A stretch of DNA of 64,000 bases. It comes from Petrolisthes cinctipes. Lineage: Eukaryota; Arthropoda; Malacostraca; Decapoda; Porcellanidae. Position 1 is the stretch's first letter, and every line of letters starts with the position of its first letter. The stretch spans positions 887,001-951,000 of the forward strand of contig JAWQEG010000621.1 in the NCBI GenBank assembly GCA_033782935.1. Reading direction: 5' to 3'. This document shows positions 1 to 10,825 of the stretch, one piece after another. The position numbers and the translations under genes are program-made. The notes beneath the pieces are model-generated. The model saw only the letters and a list, made by a program, of their open reading frames with translations. It had not been told where the DNA came from and did no database searches.

Positions 1-207
1 ACAATTCGGTATCCGGATGGTAGGGAATCGACAGTCTCCACTAATGACCATGCACCCGCCCCTAAGGAACTAAGTACTCACAACTACTCTTCCTTACCAA
101 CTGTCACACCGCCTGATGTCCTATCCACTTCTGATGACTTACCAGTGGCTCATGGAATAGAAGACTCCAAGCACACAACAAAAATGAAAGACAACCTCTC
201 CTACCAC
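1..207 (+). pseudogene. LTR-retrotransposon pol C-terminal tail, left part
   Basis: The window opens in frame 1 with an uninterrupted reading beginning TIRYPDGRESTVSTNDHAPA, which resembles the integrase C-terminal tail of Ty3/Gypsy-type polyproteins (a basic 'RYPDGRE-TVS' stretch followed by a low-complexity, Pro/Ser/Thr-rich tail). The frame is open to 207, where copy A of a non-LTR element begins. It resumes in the same frame at 8173. Bases 196-207 (CTCTCCTACCAC) are the left copy of the target-site duplication. The rest of the polyprotein lies outside the window. Family assignment is from motif recognition only. Confidence 0.6.
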
Positions 208-638
208 ACCCCCCCAACGGGAACCGCCTTGACGTGGTGGGGGTGCTTGCGTGTCTCTGAGACCTGGCGAGCTAGACTAGAGGGGGCTCCGGCCCCTGCT
301 CTGCCCCGATTTCGGGGAGAGAGGGCTTCCCATGCTAGTAAGGTCGCCAGTGAAAGACCAGACTAAATGGTTCCCATGCATTAGGCTGCCAGTACGGGCC
401 AACAGTGCTGCCCTCCGGAGGGACTGCCCTCTAGGGGCCGTCCTATGTTGGATGGTTGGGTGTCTGGGCCGGGAGATGTTGGGGAAGGGGGTCTCAGCAC
501 CGTCGTGGGCAAACTTTCGAGCCATTGGGGCTGCTTTTTTAAACGAGTGGCCCACGGCGACCAGCGCTCGGTCCCCTCATCTGCCCGGTAGGTAGTAGCT
601 CTTGGCTCCTGGGGCCAACAACACTAAACCAATGATAT
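208..638 (+). promoter_or_regulatory. Structured 5' leader/UTR of copy A
   Basis: The element starts with a C-run that can pair with a G-run about 30 bases downstream (238-243), enclosing the short hairpin ACCGC/GTGGT. A second hairpin follows at once: GCTTGC pairs with GCGAGC, with GTCT/AGAC inside. Further on lies CCCCGATTTCGGGG, a perfect hairpin. The same pieces recur at the 5' ends of copies B and C and in the fragment at 24760. Non-LTR elements carry internal promoters in this region, so it probably holds one, but no promoter motif was identified. Confidence 0.5.
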
Positions 639-2664
639 ATGGATAAAGAAAAGCCCCAATCTCTTCCTCGAGCGCTGGTCAACCAGGCCCTCGAGACGTC
701 ACTCTCTGGTCATGGTAATATGCAGAAAGCTGCAAATAAGAGTAGACCTAGCAGGTCGGGTGTTGTGTCGAAGAACCCTGTTAGCGATCTGGACACGTTA
801 ATGTTAACGAATGTACTTGCATACTTTTCCTATGGCGCTATCCACTCCATTTTTAAGCGCTTTGGAATAGTCCTTCGAATCCGAATCACATATGACAGTG
901 ATTGTAGGTCTAATCGGTGCTATATTACTTTCAATACAAATGCTGCTGCCAAAGCAGCATTTGAGGCAAAAGATTCTCTGACGGTGGGGGATACTCATTG
1001 TAAAGCTCAGATGATGCGGTCCACCAATGTAGTTGACAGTGACAATGATTACTGCCCTAATATATTTGATGACTCTGTAGAGCATGTCCCAAAGGAACGT
1101 CGGGTTCCTACACCCTTTTGGTTTGTGGCTTACTACAGGGAGGGACGTGGTAACATTATCCATGCTTCCCGGTATCTTGAGAAAGAAATTGGATTATTAC
1201 CAATGGGCCACATAAAGAAATATGGTAAGGGAGTTTTAATCAGAGCCAAAGATCTTACACAGGCCATGATGCTCCTCAATCTCCCCTGTCCTTCTGATAG
1301 CATGTTTGAATCTATTAAACCACATCGAACATTTAATTATAGCAAGGGGCGTATATATAATGAGGACCTGTATGAATTCTCTGAAGAGGACATTCTCGCT
1401 ATGTGCCCAGACAGTGTCCAACGAGTAACGAACATGAAAGGCAGTAAAAATATGATCATCCTCACTTTCTATGGCTCGCATATCCCAGATCGCATTAACA
1501 TTAACCCCACCTCATTTGAGGTGAAGACTTTTCTTGAGCGTCCCCTACAGTGTTTCTTTTGTTATGAGTTTGGTCATGGGAAAAGGAACTGCAACAACCG
1601 TTCCCGGTGTGGTAATTGTTCTGCTCTTGACTCACATCTTACTTCTGAGTGTCGGTCAGAAAGTTACTGCTTTTACTGCAGAGATTCTCACCCCTTGCGT
1701 TCTCGCCAATGTAAGATGTACCTACTTGAGCAGGATATCCTCCACTTGGCTAATACTCAATTCATTAGCATAGGTAGTGCCAGACGGCAACTCAACTTCA
1801 GGCGACAGAAGGATGGTGGTGTGAAGACATACGCCTCCTCCCTTCGCCCTAAATTGGTTGCAGCACCCTCTCAACCCTCTCAAGAGGCAGCTGCTTCTTG
1901 CTCTAGTGAGAACGTTTCTAAGGTTACTCTACATAATAGTTTCTCTGTCTTGGAAACTTTATCAGACACTCATTCTGGTGACCCTTCAACTGATGACAAT
2001 TCTCAGACTTTAGCTAAAGGTGTCCATGTGGTAGAGGTTCACGCTGCCACACGCTCTCCCAAAAGGAAACTTAAGTCACCTAAACTGCCACAGAGACGCC
2101 TTCGTGGTTCCTCTGAGGCACTTGACTCTATAGATGTTCCACCTTGTGAGGCAACCATCTCTGTGGACTCATCCATAGTTTCCTCTCAATTTCACCAGAA
2201 GCGTTCTCGTGGCTCTGATGAATCTCTTGATTCAACAGAAGTTCCTCCTCGCAAGCTTCCTTCGGGATCATCAGAGGGGCGTGGTTAATGTGGATGCCAC
2301 GGATGTTGTGACTTCAAAAGGTTCACTTTCTCTTCCGCTTGAGCAGCGGAGTGATTCTACCACCTGTATTATGGATGTTGATGTATCTGCCTGTGTCAGT
2401 GATACCACTGCTGTACAGGACAGAACCAATGTAATTGTTTCAAAGAATATCCCATCTCATATACCTTCATCTTCTTCTAACGTATCAGATGCTTCAGGGA
2501 CTCGTCTACGGGTCCCAATTACTGCCCCAAGTACTACTCCTCGGGTTCGCTCTTCTTCTAGTGGCCCAGGATTAGACAAATCTTATTGTTTGAATAAACC
2601 CTCAGGTCGAGGTGGTAGTGGGAAGTACCTCCGTGAGGCTTCCCAAAAATCAGTACTAAAGTAA
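639..2664 (+). pseudogene. ORF1 protein of I-like element, copy A (frameshifted)
   Basis: ORF1 of non-LTR elements makes an RNA-binding chaperone that coats the element RNA. The start chosen is ATG 639 (MDKEKPQ), matching copy B. An RRM-like region is visible at about residues 50-115, including CYITFNTNAAAKAAF. Three CCHC-type knuckles lie at about residues 305-360: C-x2-C-x4-H-x4-C, C-x2-C-x5-H-x4-C and C-x2-C-x3-H-x6-C. A Ser/Thr-rich tail follows. A 2-base deletion near 2284 relative to copy B (GGGCGTGGTTAATG against GGGCGTGAAGTTAATG) ends the frame at 2288. The C-terminus continues in another frame to 2664. ORF2 follows almost immediately. Confidence 0.85.
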
Positions 2665-4836
2665 CACCGTTCAAGGTCCTTCAGTGGAATTGCCGTGGCT
2701 TGCGTGCTTCTTGGGGGGAACTGCGCGTTCTTCTCTCTAGCTTCTCTCCTACATGTGTTTCTCTCCAAGAGACAATGCTTGGGGACTACATTCCTATCAG
2801 TCCTCCAGCATACTCAGCATTTTATTCCAATTCATTTGAAGGGCAGGGTCATCATGGTGGCTCTGCCATCCTAGTTCGCCGAGATATTCCATGCACGAGC
2901 CTGGAGCTTGACACTCCGCTCCAGGCTGTTCCAGTTAAGGTTTTTATGGACCGCCCGTACACTGTATGCAGTCTATACCTTCCTCCCAGTGTTACAGTTG
3001 AGAGGGGTGATCTCAACCATCTTGTACGGGACCTTCCCTCTCCCTTTATTTTATTGGGTGATTTTAATGGTCGTCATCCTCTGTGGGGTGACAGTTCGGT
3101 CAACCCCAGGGGTGTTTTATTGGCTTCTTTTATTGAGGATGAGGGATTAGGGGTTTTAAATACGGGAGATGTGACACATTTTAATAGCCCTACTGGGACT
3201 TTTACCGCCATTGACATTTCCCTTTGCTCACCCAGTGCTCTGTTGGATTTTACTTGGAGAGTGTTGCCTGACTTATATGACAGTGACCATTTCCCTATAC
3301 TTTTAGAAGGTAACAGGTACGAACCACAGTCTCGTCTTCCTAGGTGGAAATTAGAGAAGACTGACTGGCAGTTTTTTAGAGAGCTAACTTCTTCGGTCTC
3401 TTCTGTAGCCGATTTCGGTAGCTCTGACGAGGCTGTAACATATTTCACTGATATGCTCCACTCTGCTGCTCTCAACTATATCCCTAGAACTTCTGGCTAC
3501 TTTCCCAAACGTCCTGTCCCTTGGTGGTCACCAGTCTGCACCACTGCTGTGCGGGAGAAGCGCGCTGCTTTCTCTCGCCTTCGTCGCAATCGTGGGGACC
3601 CAACTCTTTTAGAGGACTTCCGACGGGCAAGGGCTCGGGCTAGACGAGTTTTAAAAGAGGCCCGACGTGCATCTTGGAAGGCCTATGTGTCTTCAATTAA
3701 TACTAAAACTCCACTCACCCAAGTGTTCAGGAGAGTCCGTAAGATGGCGGGGAAGTTTTCTCCTAGTTCTCCACCTGTATTTAAGGTCAATGGAATTAAG
3801 ATCATGGATGGTTTGACAGTGGCCAATACCATGGCGGAGGCTTTTGCAAAGGTCTCCAGCCTTGACTCTCGACCTCTGTCTGTCAGGCATGAGTTAAGAG
3901 CCAAGGAGCGTACAGTCCTGGATTTCACAGGGAACGAGAATGAAAGTTATAACCATATATTCACCCTGAGAGACCTGCATTCTGCTCTCTCTCTCTGCGG
4001 CGACACTTCTCCTGGGCCAGACAACATCCCATATGCAATGTTACGACACTTGGGTGAGGAAGCGATCTCATTTCTTTTAGCTGTATATAACAGAATCTGG
4101 CTGGAGGGTGTCTTCCCTTCTGGGTGGAGGGTTGCTACCATCCTTCCTTTTCTCAAGCCGGGCAAGGACTCTGGTGTTGCCCTCAATTATCGACCAATTG
4201 CCTTGACCTCCTGTCTCTGTAAACTATTTGAAAAGATGGTGAATGTCAGACTGGTATACTTCTTGGAACGGGGTGATTTTCTGTCTCCGTCCCAGTCTGG
4301 CTTTCGTAAATACCGTTCAACTACAGATGCTCTGGTCAGGTTGGAAGCTGCTGCATGTGAGGCCTTTGCACGACATCAACACCTTGTCTGTGTATTCTTT
4401 GATTTAGAGAAAGCCTATGACACTACATGGCAATATGGCATCCTGCAGCAACTCCATTTATATGGCCTGTGGGGTCGCCTTCCACGCTTTCTTAAGGAGT
4501 TTCTCAGTGGTCGCAATTTTTCTGTGAGGGTTGGTACAACCCACTAAGCATCTGTTGCACAGGAGGAGGGCGTCCCCCAGGGAAGCGTCCTCAGTGTCAC
4601 ATTGTTTGCAGTAGCAATTAATGCCATTGCCTCATCCCTTCCAAACGGTATAGCTAACTCGATGTACTATTGCGGACAAAAGTTTCTTTCTACTCCGGGT
4701 GATAAGTCCACGCGACTGGGGCCCCCTTTCTGGCCGGCAGGTTGAAGTTGGCTCGAGAACTACACCACCACAAAAACCAGCAACCGAACAGTTGACTGAC
4801 TCGGATTCAGATAGGAAGTAATTTACCTCCATCCCC

Positions 4837-4841
<5 letters not shown>

Positions 4842-4923
<82 letters not shown>
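4842..4923. repeat. (CT)n microsatellite in left arm
   Basis: About 80 bp of uninterrupted CT dinucleotides inside the left inverted arm of the nested element; mirrored by GA arrays in the right arm. Confidence 0.97.
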
Positions 4924-4925
<2 letters not shown>

Positions 4926-5796
4926 GTATAGCATATAAATACATGCATTAGTTGATAGGTAATATTAGGTGTCAAGAAGTGATAACTGCACAAGAAGAGA
5001 ACCCCAGTACTAGTATTTAACATCTTGGAACACTGACTGTATCATAAATATACCATTTTCCTTTTACACGTAGCCAGGACCTGTATTAACTAGGCATATC
5101 AGAGTTTGCACTTGCTTGTATGCTTGCATTACTGATCTCCCATAGTGTTTCAGGCTTATTTCGAAGCAGTGAATGGATTTGCTATTCTATTAGTATGAGT
5201 TTATATTATGATTTCGGAGCAGTGCCGGATCCTTGTTCTTGCCATGACTGATCGCTTACGAAGAAAATGTCCCATGGACTGTCATGGACACAAACACACT
5301 TTTGTTTCTTTTAACTAGTGGAAACATGACATTTTCCACTTTTAACTAGTGGAAAAGAAAATAGATAAACATATATAAATGGATATATTACATATAGGTG
5401 CTGCAAATACAGAACTACAGGTTATATAGAGTAAATCTAAGTGCATGAATCGAACAGTGGTGCAATCATGAGACAGCCATATAGCCTACTACAGACCAGT
5501 GAGTCCTTGAAAAAATACCAAAATAGTGAGCACAGATAACATTACTTTTAAAGGATCATTACTCCCATTGGATTTTAAATGAGGTATTTAATTCTTTATT
5601 TTACTACATGCTTTCTGTGGATTTAAAATTATACTATTTTTTGTAAGAACTATGATTCAGTTTATTCTTGTAATATTTCAGCTTTTATGTGATTTCTGAC
5701 AAATAGTAGTACTGGGGTTCTCTTCTTGTGCAATAATCACTTGTTTTGCACCTGATATTACCTATCAACTAATGTATCTATTTATATGCTATACAC

Positions 5797-5892
<96 letters not shown>

Positions 5893-5924
5893 CACAGACG
5901 GACGGACGGACGGACGGACGGACG

Positions 5925-6008
<84 letters not shown>
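5797..6008. repeat. (GA)n-(GGAC)n-(GA)n compound microsatellite in right arm
   Basis: GA dinucleotides at 5797-5889, then a GACAC/GGAC tetranucleotide stretch at about 5890-5929, then GA again to 6008. It is the right-arm counterpart of the CT array at 4842-4923 but more than twice as long. Open frames here are only RE/ER dipeptide artefacts. Confidence 0.97.
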
Positions 6009-6011
<3 letters not shown>

Positions 6012-7883
6012 ATTACTTCCTATCCGAATCCGAGTCAGTCAACTGTTCGGTTGCTGGTTTATGTGGTGGTGTAGTTCACGAGCCAACATCAACCTGCCGG
6101 CCAGAAAGGGGGCAGCAATCGTGAGGACTTATCACCCGGAGTAGAAAGAAACTTTTGTCCGCAATAGTACGTTGACGACCTAGCAGTCTGGTTTGCTGCT
6201 TCCCGTATGTCAGTGGCGGAGCGGCGCATGCAGCTTGCCCTTGACAGGGTGTCACGTTGGACTGGTTCTCATGGGTTTCGATTTTCTCCTTCCAAGACAG
6301 TTGCTATGCACTTCTGCCGCATCCGAGGCGTCCACCCGGATCCGGACTTATTCATGTATGGTCATCGGATACGATGTGTCGAGGAGACTCGCTTTTTGGG
6401 TCTCCTTTTTGACAAACGTTTGACTTGGGTTCCCCACTTACGTACACTTAAGGTCTCTTGCCTCAAGGCTCTTAACCTGTTGAGGGTCCTGAGCCATACA
6501 TCCTGAGGGGCTGATCGGGCCACCCTCCTCCGCCTATACCATGTTCTTATTAGGTCAAAACTCGACTATGGGTGTGAGGTGTACTCTTCTGCCACCGATG
6601 CCTGTCTCAGAGTTTTAGACCCTGTTCATCATGGTGGAGTACGTCTGGCGACCGGAGCCTTTAGGTCGTCCCCAATCCCCAGTCTCCTGGTGGAAGCTAA
6701 TGAGCCACCTCTTGATCCCTGTCGTCAGTCCTTGATGGTTCGTTGTTGGCATCGATTACATCGACTTCCTGACTCCCTACCTTGCTTGGCGGTGTCATCT
6801 GATATCATGTCTCAGTACTACCTTTTACATTCTCGTGCACCATGGCCCTTTGGCTTCCGGGTCAGGAAGGCTATGGAGGAGATGGGCATAGATGACTACC
6901 AGATTTGTCCTGTGAGGGTCCCCAGGGTGGCTCCATGGCTTCTTCCAGAAGTTTTCCCCTGCACCTGCTTTACAGACAAGAAGGAATCTCTTCCTCCTCC
7001 AGTGGCTCGTTCCCTCTTTTTAGAACATGCCTTCACTCACAGGGAGTCCCTCCCTGTGTACACTGATGGGTCAAATTCTGATGCTGGAGTTGGCTTTGGA
7101 GTTGTCTTTCCTGACTTTTGCCGTGGAGGCAGGCTCCCTTCTGTCATGTCCATTTTTACTGCTGAGCCCTCGGCCATTTTATATGTCCAAGTGATTTTTA
7201 CTCTCCCTCAGCCTTTGTTTACTATTTTTAGCGATTCCTGTAGTGCCTTGCAGGCCTTGTGCAATTTTAACTCTTCCCATCCCCTGGTGTTGGCCATTCT
7301 TGAGTGGCTTGTCCTCCTGGGTCGTCGTGGCCGGAAAGTCACTTTTTGTTGGGTCCCGGCCCATGTGGGTGTTGATGGGAATGAGCGGGCTGACGCCCTG
7401 GCTAAGGCTGTGGTCTCCAATTCCCGGCCTCCTGCCAGGCGTCATCCTGTTCCTGCAGTGGACCTTCGACCCTACATAGATGCTACCGTTCGTTCCTGCT
7501 GGCAGGACAGATGGGACGCCGTCGGGGCTAACAAGATCCGCGACATCCGCCAGCGTCTTGGTTTGTGGAGTTACAGTGGCCTGTCCCGCCGGTGGGAGAC
7601 AGCTCTTGTCCGTCTCCGCATTGGCCACACATTATTGACTCATGGCTTTTTAATGGAGAGGGCTCACCCTCCCTACTGTGATGATTGTCTTGTCCCTTTG
7701 ACAGTACGGCATCTTATTGTCGAGTGTCCCAGCCTTGGGGACCTTCGTCGTAGGCACCTCTCCGAGTACCGGAAGGGTGACGGTTCTTACAGTCTCTCCC
7801 AGGTGCTCGGGGAGGAGGCTTGTAGTGTGGGAGGGAACACCCTCTCCTATGTGGAGGAGGCTGGCCTCCTCCAAAAGTTGTGA

Positions 7884-8160
7884 ATTACATTATATTTATG
7901 GCTTTTTAGATAGTTTAACGTTTTCTTATCTTCTATATATTTTACTTGAATTAGTCAGGGTTTTTTTTTAGTATAAATGTGCCTTTTAGTTTGTATGTTC
8001 TTTTATTCATGCTGCCTATCCCTTTCGGGGTGGAGAGGTCTGTTTAGTTTGTGTAAATATTTTATTAATGATGTAGATGACTACTTTGTGTTGGGCGGTA
8101 TATGACCATAGCTGTTGCGCCGCCAAATGCCTCATGGCATTTCTAAATCAATCAATAAAT
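7884..8160 (+). other. 3' UTR and tail of copy A
   Basis: Non-coding segment after the ORF2 stop, shared by copies A, B, C, E and G. It ends in a conserved block containing GGGCGGTATATGACC, then GCTGTTGCGCCGCCAAATGC and, in this copy, AATC-type repeats. In this kind of element the RT recognises the 3' end to start target-primed synthesis; the strong conservation of the last 80 bases across copies fits that role. Confidence 0.75.
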
Positions 8161-8295
8161 CTCTCCTACCACCCTGGAGTCACACATCGGCCTCAGGATG
8201 GTAAACCACTGAAACCCGAGGATGACCACGTACAAGAACCTTTCCGACGGTCATCGCAAGATAGGAAACCAGTTGACAGGTTAACCTATTCTTAG
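8161..8295 (+). pseudogene. LTR-retrotransposon pol C-terminal tail, right part
   Basis: Begins with the right copy of the 12-bp duplication and continues the frame that stopped at 207: PGVTHRPQDGKPLKPEDD, ending in FRRSSQDRKPVDRLTYS and a TAG at 8293-8295. An 'RRSS-RxRKPVDR' ending is common at the C-terminus of Gypsy-type polyproteins. Joining 195 to 8161 keeps one open frame, which supports both boundaries of copy A. No LTR could be recognised after the stop. Confidence 0.6.
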
Positions 8296-8324
8296 GCTTT
8301 TTTGTTCTGAATTTACTAATATTG

Positions 8325-8455
8325 TATTTTTATGATATTAATGGCTTTTTATATAGTTCAATGTTATTAATTTTGATTTTTTTTATTATTTACTTAAGTT
8401 AATAGGTTGTTTTAGTAAAAATGTGCTTTTTAGTGTATATATCCTTTTAATCATG
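8325..8455 (+). mobile_element. Isolated 3'-UTR fragment of the I-like family
   Basis: About 130 bp aligns by eye with the first half of the copy A/C 3' UTR (TTTATGATATT-ATGGCTTTTT, TTACTTAAGTTAATAG, GTAAAAATGTGCTTTTTAGT). It lacks the final conserved block and any coding sequence, so it is truncated at both ends. Confidence 0.55.
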
Positions 8456-9541
8456 GATCTCTCGCTGACCAACCAGAATATCGAGGCTCCTAAATAAGAC
8501 TTCATCACTTTCCGCCACCCTGCTCATTCATGCACGACGTACTTCTATTGCCTCTGGCAAGCCTGAAATCCAACCCATCATTTCTGCACGAGATTTTGCT
8601 CACCACCTCTATGCTCTCAAAAGTCACAGTATTAAACCAACCTGTTCATAATATTCTAGATTTCCCACACAGCATAATCCAACTTTATCCAAGAGATCGT
8701 GTCCCAGCCTGTACACCAGTCCCTTAATAAAGGGGATAATACTGTATAGTGTTGGTAAATCTGAAGCAAGGGATTCATCCAAACTACTCCAAGCAACAGG
8801 ATACGATTATAATTGTTCATCTAGTCCTGTTTCCTGGCATACTTTGAAGAAATCCATAAGCTTTAATTGATTAATTGATATTATACTACAAGTATACTAT
8901 CCCCGTAATACGTTTACACTGTGAAGACACCTGTGACTAAAGTACACTCGTAATACATAATTTCTGACCAGAGACGAACGGCAGGCACCACACACACAAA
9001 CCCTGCATTCGAACTCAGCCTCTATATGTGTACTGAGTGCGGAAAAGCTTTCTGCTCCACAAACTCTGGTCAGAAATTATGTATCAGAAGTGTACCACCA
9101 ACGACAAAGATCAGCCCTGCCAGCCCTGAGTGCTGCAAACAACAGAGTTATGCCCACCATGTAGATAAGTCAACTCAAGCTGCTAGGCAAAGCTACGGCT
9201 TCTGTTATTAACAAGATCTCGTTTCCTCTAACTTCTTCCTTTATCTCAATTTTCCATTTGTCCTGTATATTATTATTTCTCATTCAAACATTCATCACTT
9301 TAACCCTTCACTCACATTCATGCTGGTATATTACTGTTGCAGATGGGTCTGAAAACGTCTCGAATATAACAGTCATGGAACTTGGAAATATACTAAGAAC
9401 CCTGGAGGAGGATGTGTGTAGTATCATCAAGGCAAGAGAGAATACAACTCAAAAATACTCAATGCCATCACTAATGTTGACCCTCAAAAAATATGCATCT
9501 GAATTAGTTTTCTCCAAGTTTATTTTTCCCAGCACAGTTAC
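8456..9541. other. Unassigned stretch with a short inverted repeat
   Basis: No gene recognised. A 32-bp inverted repeat lies at 8941-8972 and 9067-9098 (GTACACT...ACCAGAG), with about 95 bp between the arms and GTAC at each outer end. This looks like a small MITE-like or hairpin structure. Short open frames here have no recognisable features. Confidence 0.4.
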
Positions 9542-9710
9542 CTGGAGGTACCTCCCTAAAGTTGAGAGTAAAGTTGCCAGCTGCAGCAAGTGCCCGAACC
9601 ACCTCCACGTCGCGGCCGTAGAGACGAGGATTCCCAGCCTCATCTTTTTCGAAATACACAGTTGGTGGAAAGTGGAATGTGGCCACCTCGTTTCCAAAGT
9701 TCACATCAAC
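9542..9710 (-). CDS. Ionotropic-receptor-like ligand-binding-domain exon (partial)
   Basis: On the minus strand one frame reads NEVATFHFPPTVYFEKDE, then GRDVEVVRALAAAGNFTLNF and REVPP. This resembles the glutamate/glycine-binding lobe of ionotropic receptors (the Lig_chan-Glu_bd type pattern: an aromatic 'PP' strand, a 'G-DVEVV-ALA---NF' helix, a 'VPP' turn), a large family in arthropods and decapods. The frame runs directly into CAG|GTAACT at 9542/9541, a good splice-donor sequence. Upstream a TGA occurs about 5 codons before 9710 and no acceptor is evident, so this may be a pseudo-exon. It is the only candidate host gene in the window. No neighbouring exon was found. Confidence 0.5.
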
Positions 9711-10825
9711 AGCAGGTCAGGGTCGATTGATGGAATACACATGAATTAAATTAATATTACATCAGAGGAATAGACTACAACAGATGTCAATAAAGTAAGT
9801 GAATAACAATTATAGCTGTGGTGTCTTCGTTGACCTAGCGACTGTTTTTGTTATGCATTTATGATTAGGATAGCTCAGAATGTTGTAATTATTATTATAT
9901 GTAACATCAGGAATAAATATATATAACTTAAATCTATGGTTACTAATTACACTGGAGTGATTTTTTATCTGTCCACCCTTATGGAATAACCCCTAAGAAT
10001 GGAGCATGTGTAGCTGCAACCATATGCGAAAGACGGGCGTATTCCCGAAATATATGTCAACATTAAAACCTTAAAAATAAATCCTTTTTCTCATAAAGCT
10101 AGAAAACGAATATAGTCCTTGCGCTTCAAGGAGTCCGTTCTGGGTGGGGCAGAAGTTGGAATTCCCCTGAGTGCGACGGTGTCAATTTAACCACCAATTT
10201 TCGGATGGTGGTCAAGCAGGAAATGAGTCAGTGACCCAGTATCGCTTCAACTTTGACACAGATTTGTGTTCGATTTACACGTTAACAGAACGACCGCAAC
10301 ACGATTTGTGTACAATCACAACACGACAACAACAACTTAACAATTGTAAGAGTCACACGACTTCAGCATGATCAATGTCCAATAACAACACAATATCCAC
10401 ACAAGTAATCGGGTGTGCGAAACCGAGTTATCATGTGGCAGACACGGTTGACACTAGATCTATATGATAACTGTATATAATAACAACAAGGTTGCCACAC
10501 AATATACCACCATAGTCGTGTATAACATCACTTGGGCTAAAGCAAAATCTTGATTTACACGCAGCCTAAAGCATAGGTGCACGAGCTCAGTTGGATTTGC
10601 ACACAACACTCACAGTGTGCACACGACAAACTCAATAGCAGCGTGATGATGCTTACGGCAGGTAGTGGTGGACTCGCACGTATATAGTGTTAGTACCACA
10701 TGGATTTCTTCTGCTTGCTCTTTACTCATATGAATGTATAAAATATAAGATATTGTCGTTCTTAAAGCAATGAAACTAAGTAAAAAAAAAAAAAAAAATG
10801 AACTTTTCAAAATGGAAGCGGTAGT
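9711..10825. other. Unassigned AT-rich stretch
   Basis: No gene recognised. It contains simple CA/AAC-rich sequence around 10240-10400 and an A-run at 10782-10798 just before copy C; the A-run could be the tail of an unrelated retroposon. Nothing else can be supported. Confidence 0.4.

Larger units (their letters stand above)
4668..6166. mobile_element. Long-inverted-repeat DNA element nested in copy A RT
   Basis: A 1,499-bp insertion flanked by GTAC on both sides (4664-4667 and 6167-6170); copy B has GTAC once at this point. The termini are a perfect 42-bp inverted repeat beginning TATTGCGGACAAAAG. Similarity continues inward for about 160 bp, crosses CT/GA arrays, and resumes beyond them up to about 5015 and from about 5710. 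The arms are therefore about 350-460 bp, each holding a mirrored dinucleotide array. The 700-bp centre has no convincing ORF, so the element is non-autonomous. A 4-bp duplication is known from Chapaev, Sola, Ginger and others; the family is not resolved. Confidence 0.85.
2665..7883 (+). pseudogene. ORF2 polyprotein of I-like element, copy A (EN-RT-RNase H, broken)
   Basis: Multi-domain protein for target-primed reverse transcription. The APE endonuclease shows WNCRGLR near 2690, QETML, GDFNGRHPLWG and SDHFPI. The RT has YRPIALTSCLCK, QSGFRKYRSTTDAL, FFDLEKAYDTTW and PQGSVLS. The second half of YVDD lies at 6171, past the nested element. The RNase H shows YTDGS, AEPSAI, FSDSC and WVPAHVGVDGNERADALAK. 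A C-terminal knuckle reads C-x2-C-x7-H-x4-C. Lesions relative to copy B: TCA to TAA at 4545, the insertion at 4668-6166, and TGG to TGA at 6504. No ATG precedes the WNC motif in this frame, which opens inside the end of ORF1. Confidence 0.88.
208..8160 (+). mobile_element. I-like non-LTR retrotransposon, copy A (full length, with nested insertion)
   Basis: Complete copy bounded by a 12-bp target-site duplication, CTCTCCTACCAC, at 196-207 and 8161-8172. Order: C-run leader with hairpins, 5' UTR to 638, ORF1, ORF2 with APE-type endonuclease, reverse transcriptase, RNase H and a C-terminal zinc knuckle, 3' UTR, and an AATC-type tail (AATCAATCAATAAAT). The domain order is typical of I-clade elements (I, Nimb and relatives); the clade was not tested by phylogeny. 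Compared with copy B it has an ORF1 frameshift, two ORF2 nonsense changes and a 1.5-kb insertion at 4668-6166, so it is dead. Without the insertion it is close to 6.45 kb, the same size as copy B. Confidence 0.9.

Noticed and set aside
208..300. HDV-like self-cleaving ribozyme at the 5' end of the I-like family
   Set aside because: A P1-P3-P4-like order can be drawn, but no matching P2 strand or catalytic J4/2 segment lies at the right distance, and the 5' base is C.
5772..6144. Long RE/ER dipeptide open frames
   Set aside because: Pure artefacts of the GA microsatellite within the nested element; the same holds for the CT array near 4842.
7179..7628. 150-aa antisense frames opposite RNase H (also at 13954, 25394 and 43870)
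   Set aside because: They recur in every copy only because the sense strand is conserved; codon structure and motifs are on the other strand.
9258..9749. 163-aa plus-strand frame
   Set aside because: It overlaps the receptor-like exon on the opposite strand and has no recognisable domain; the minus strand is the better reading.
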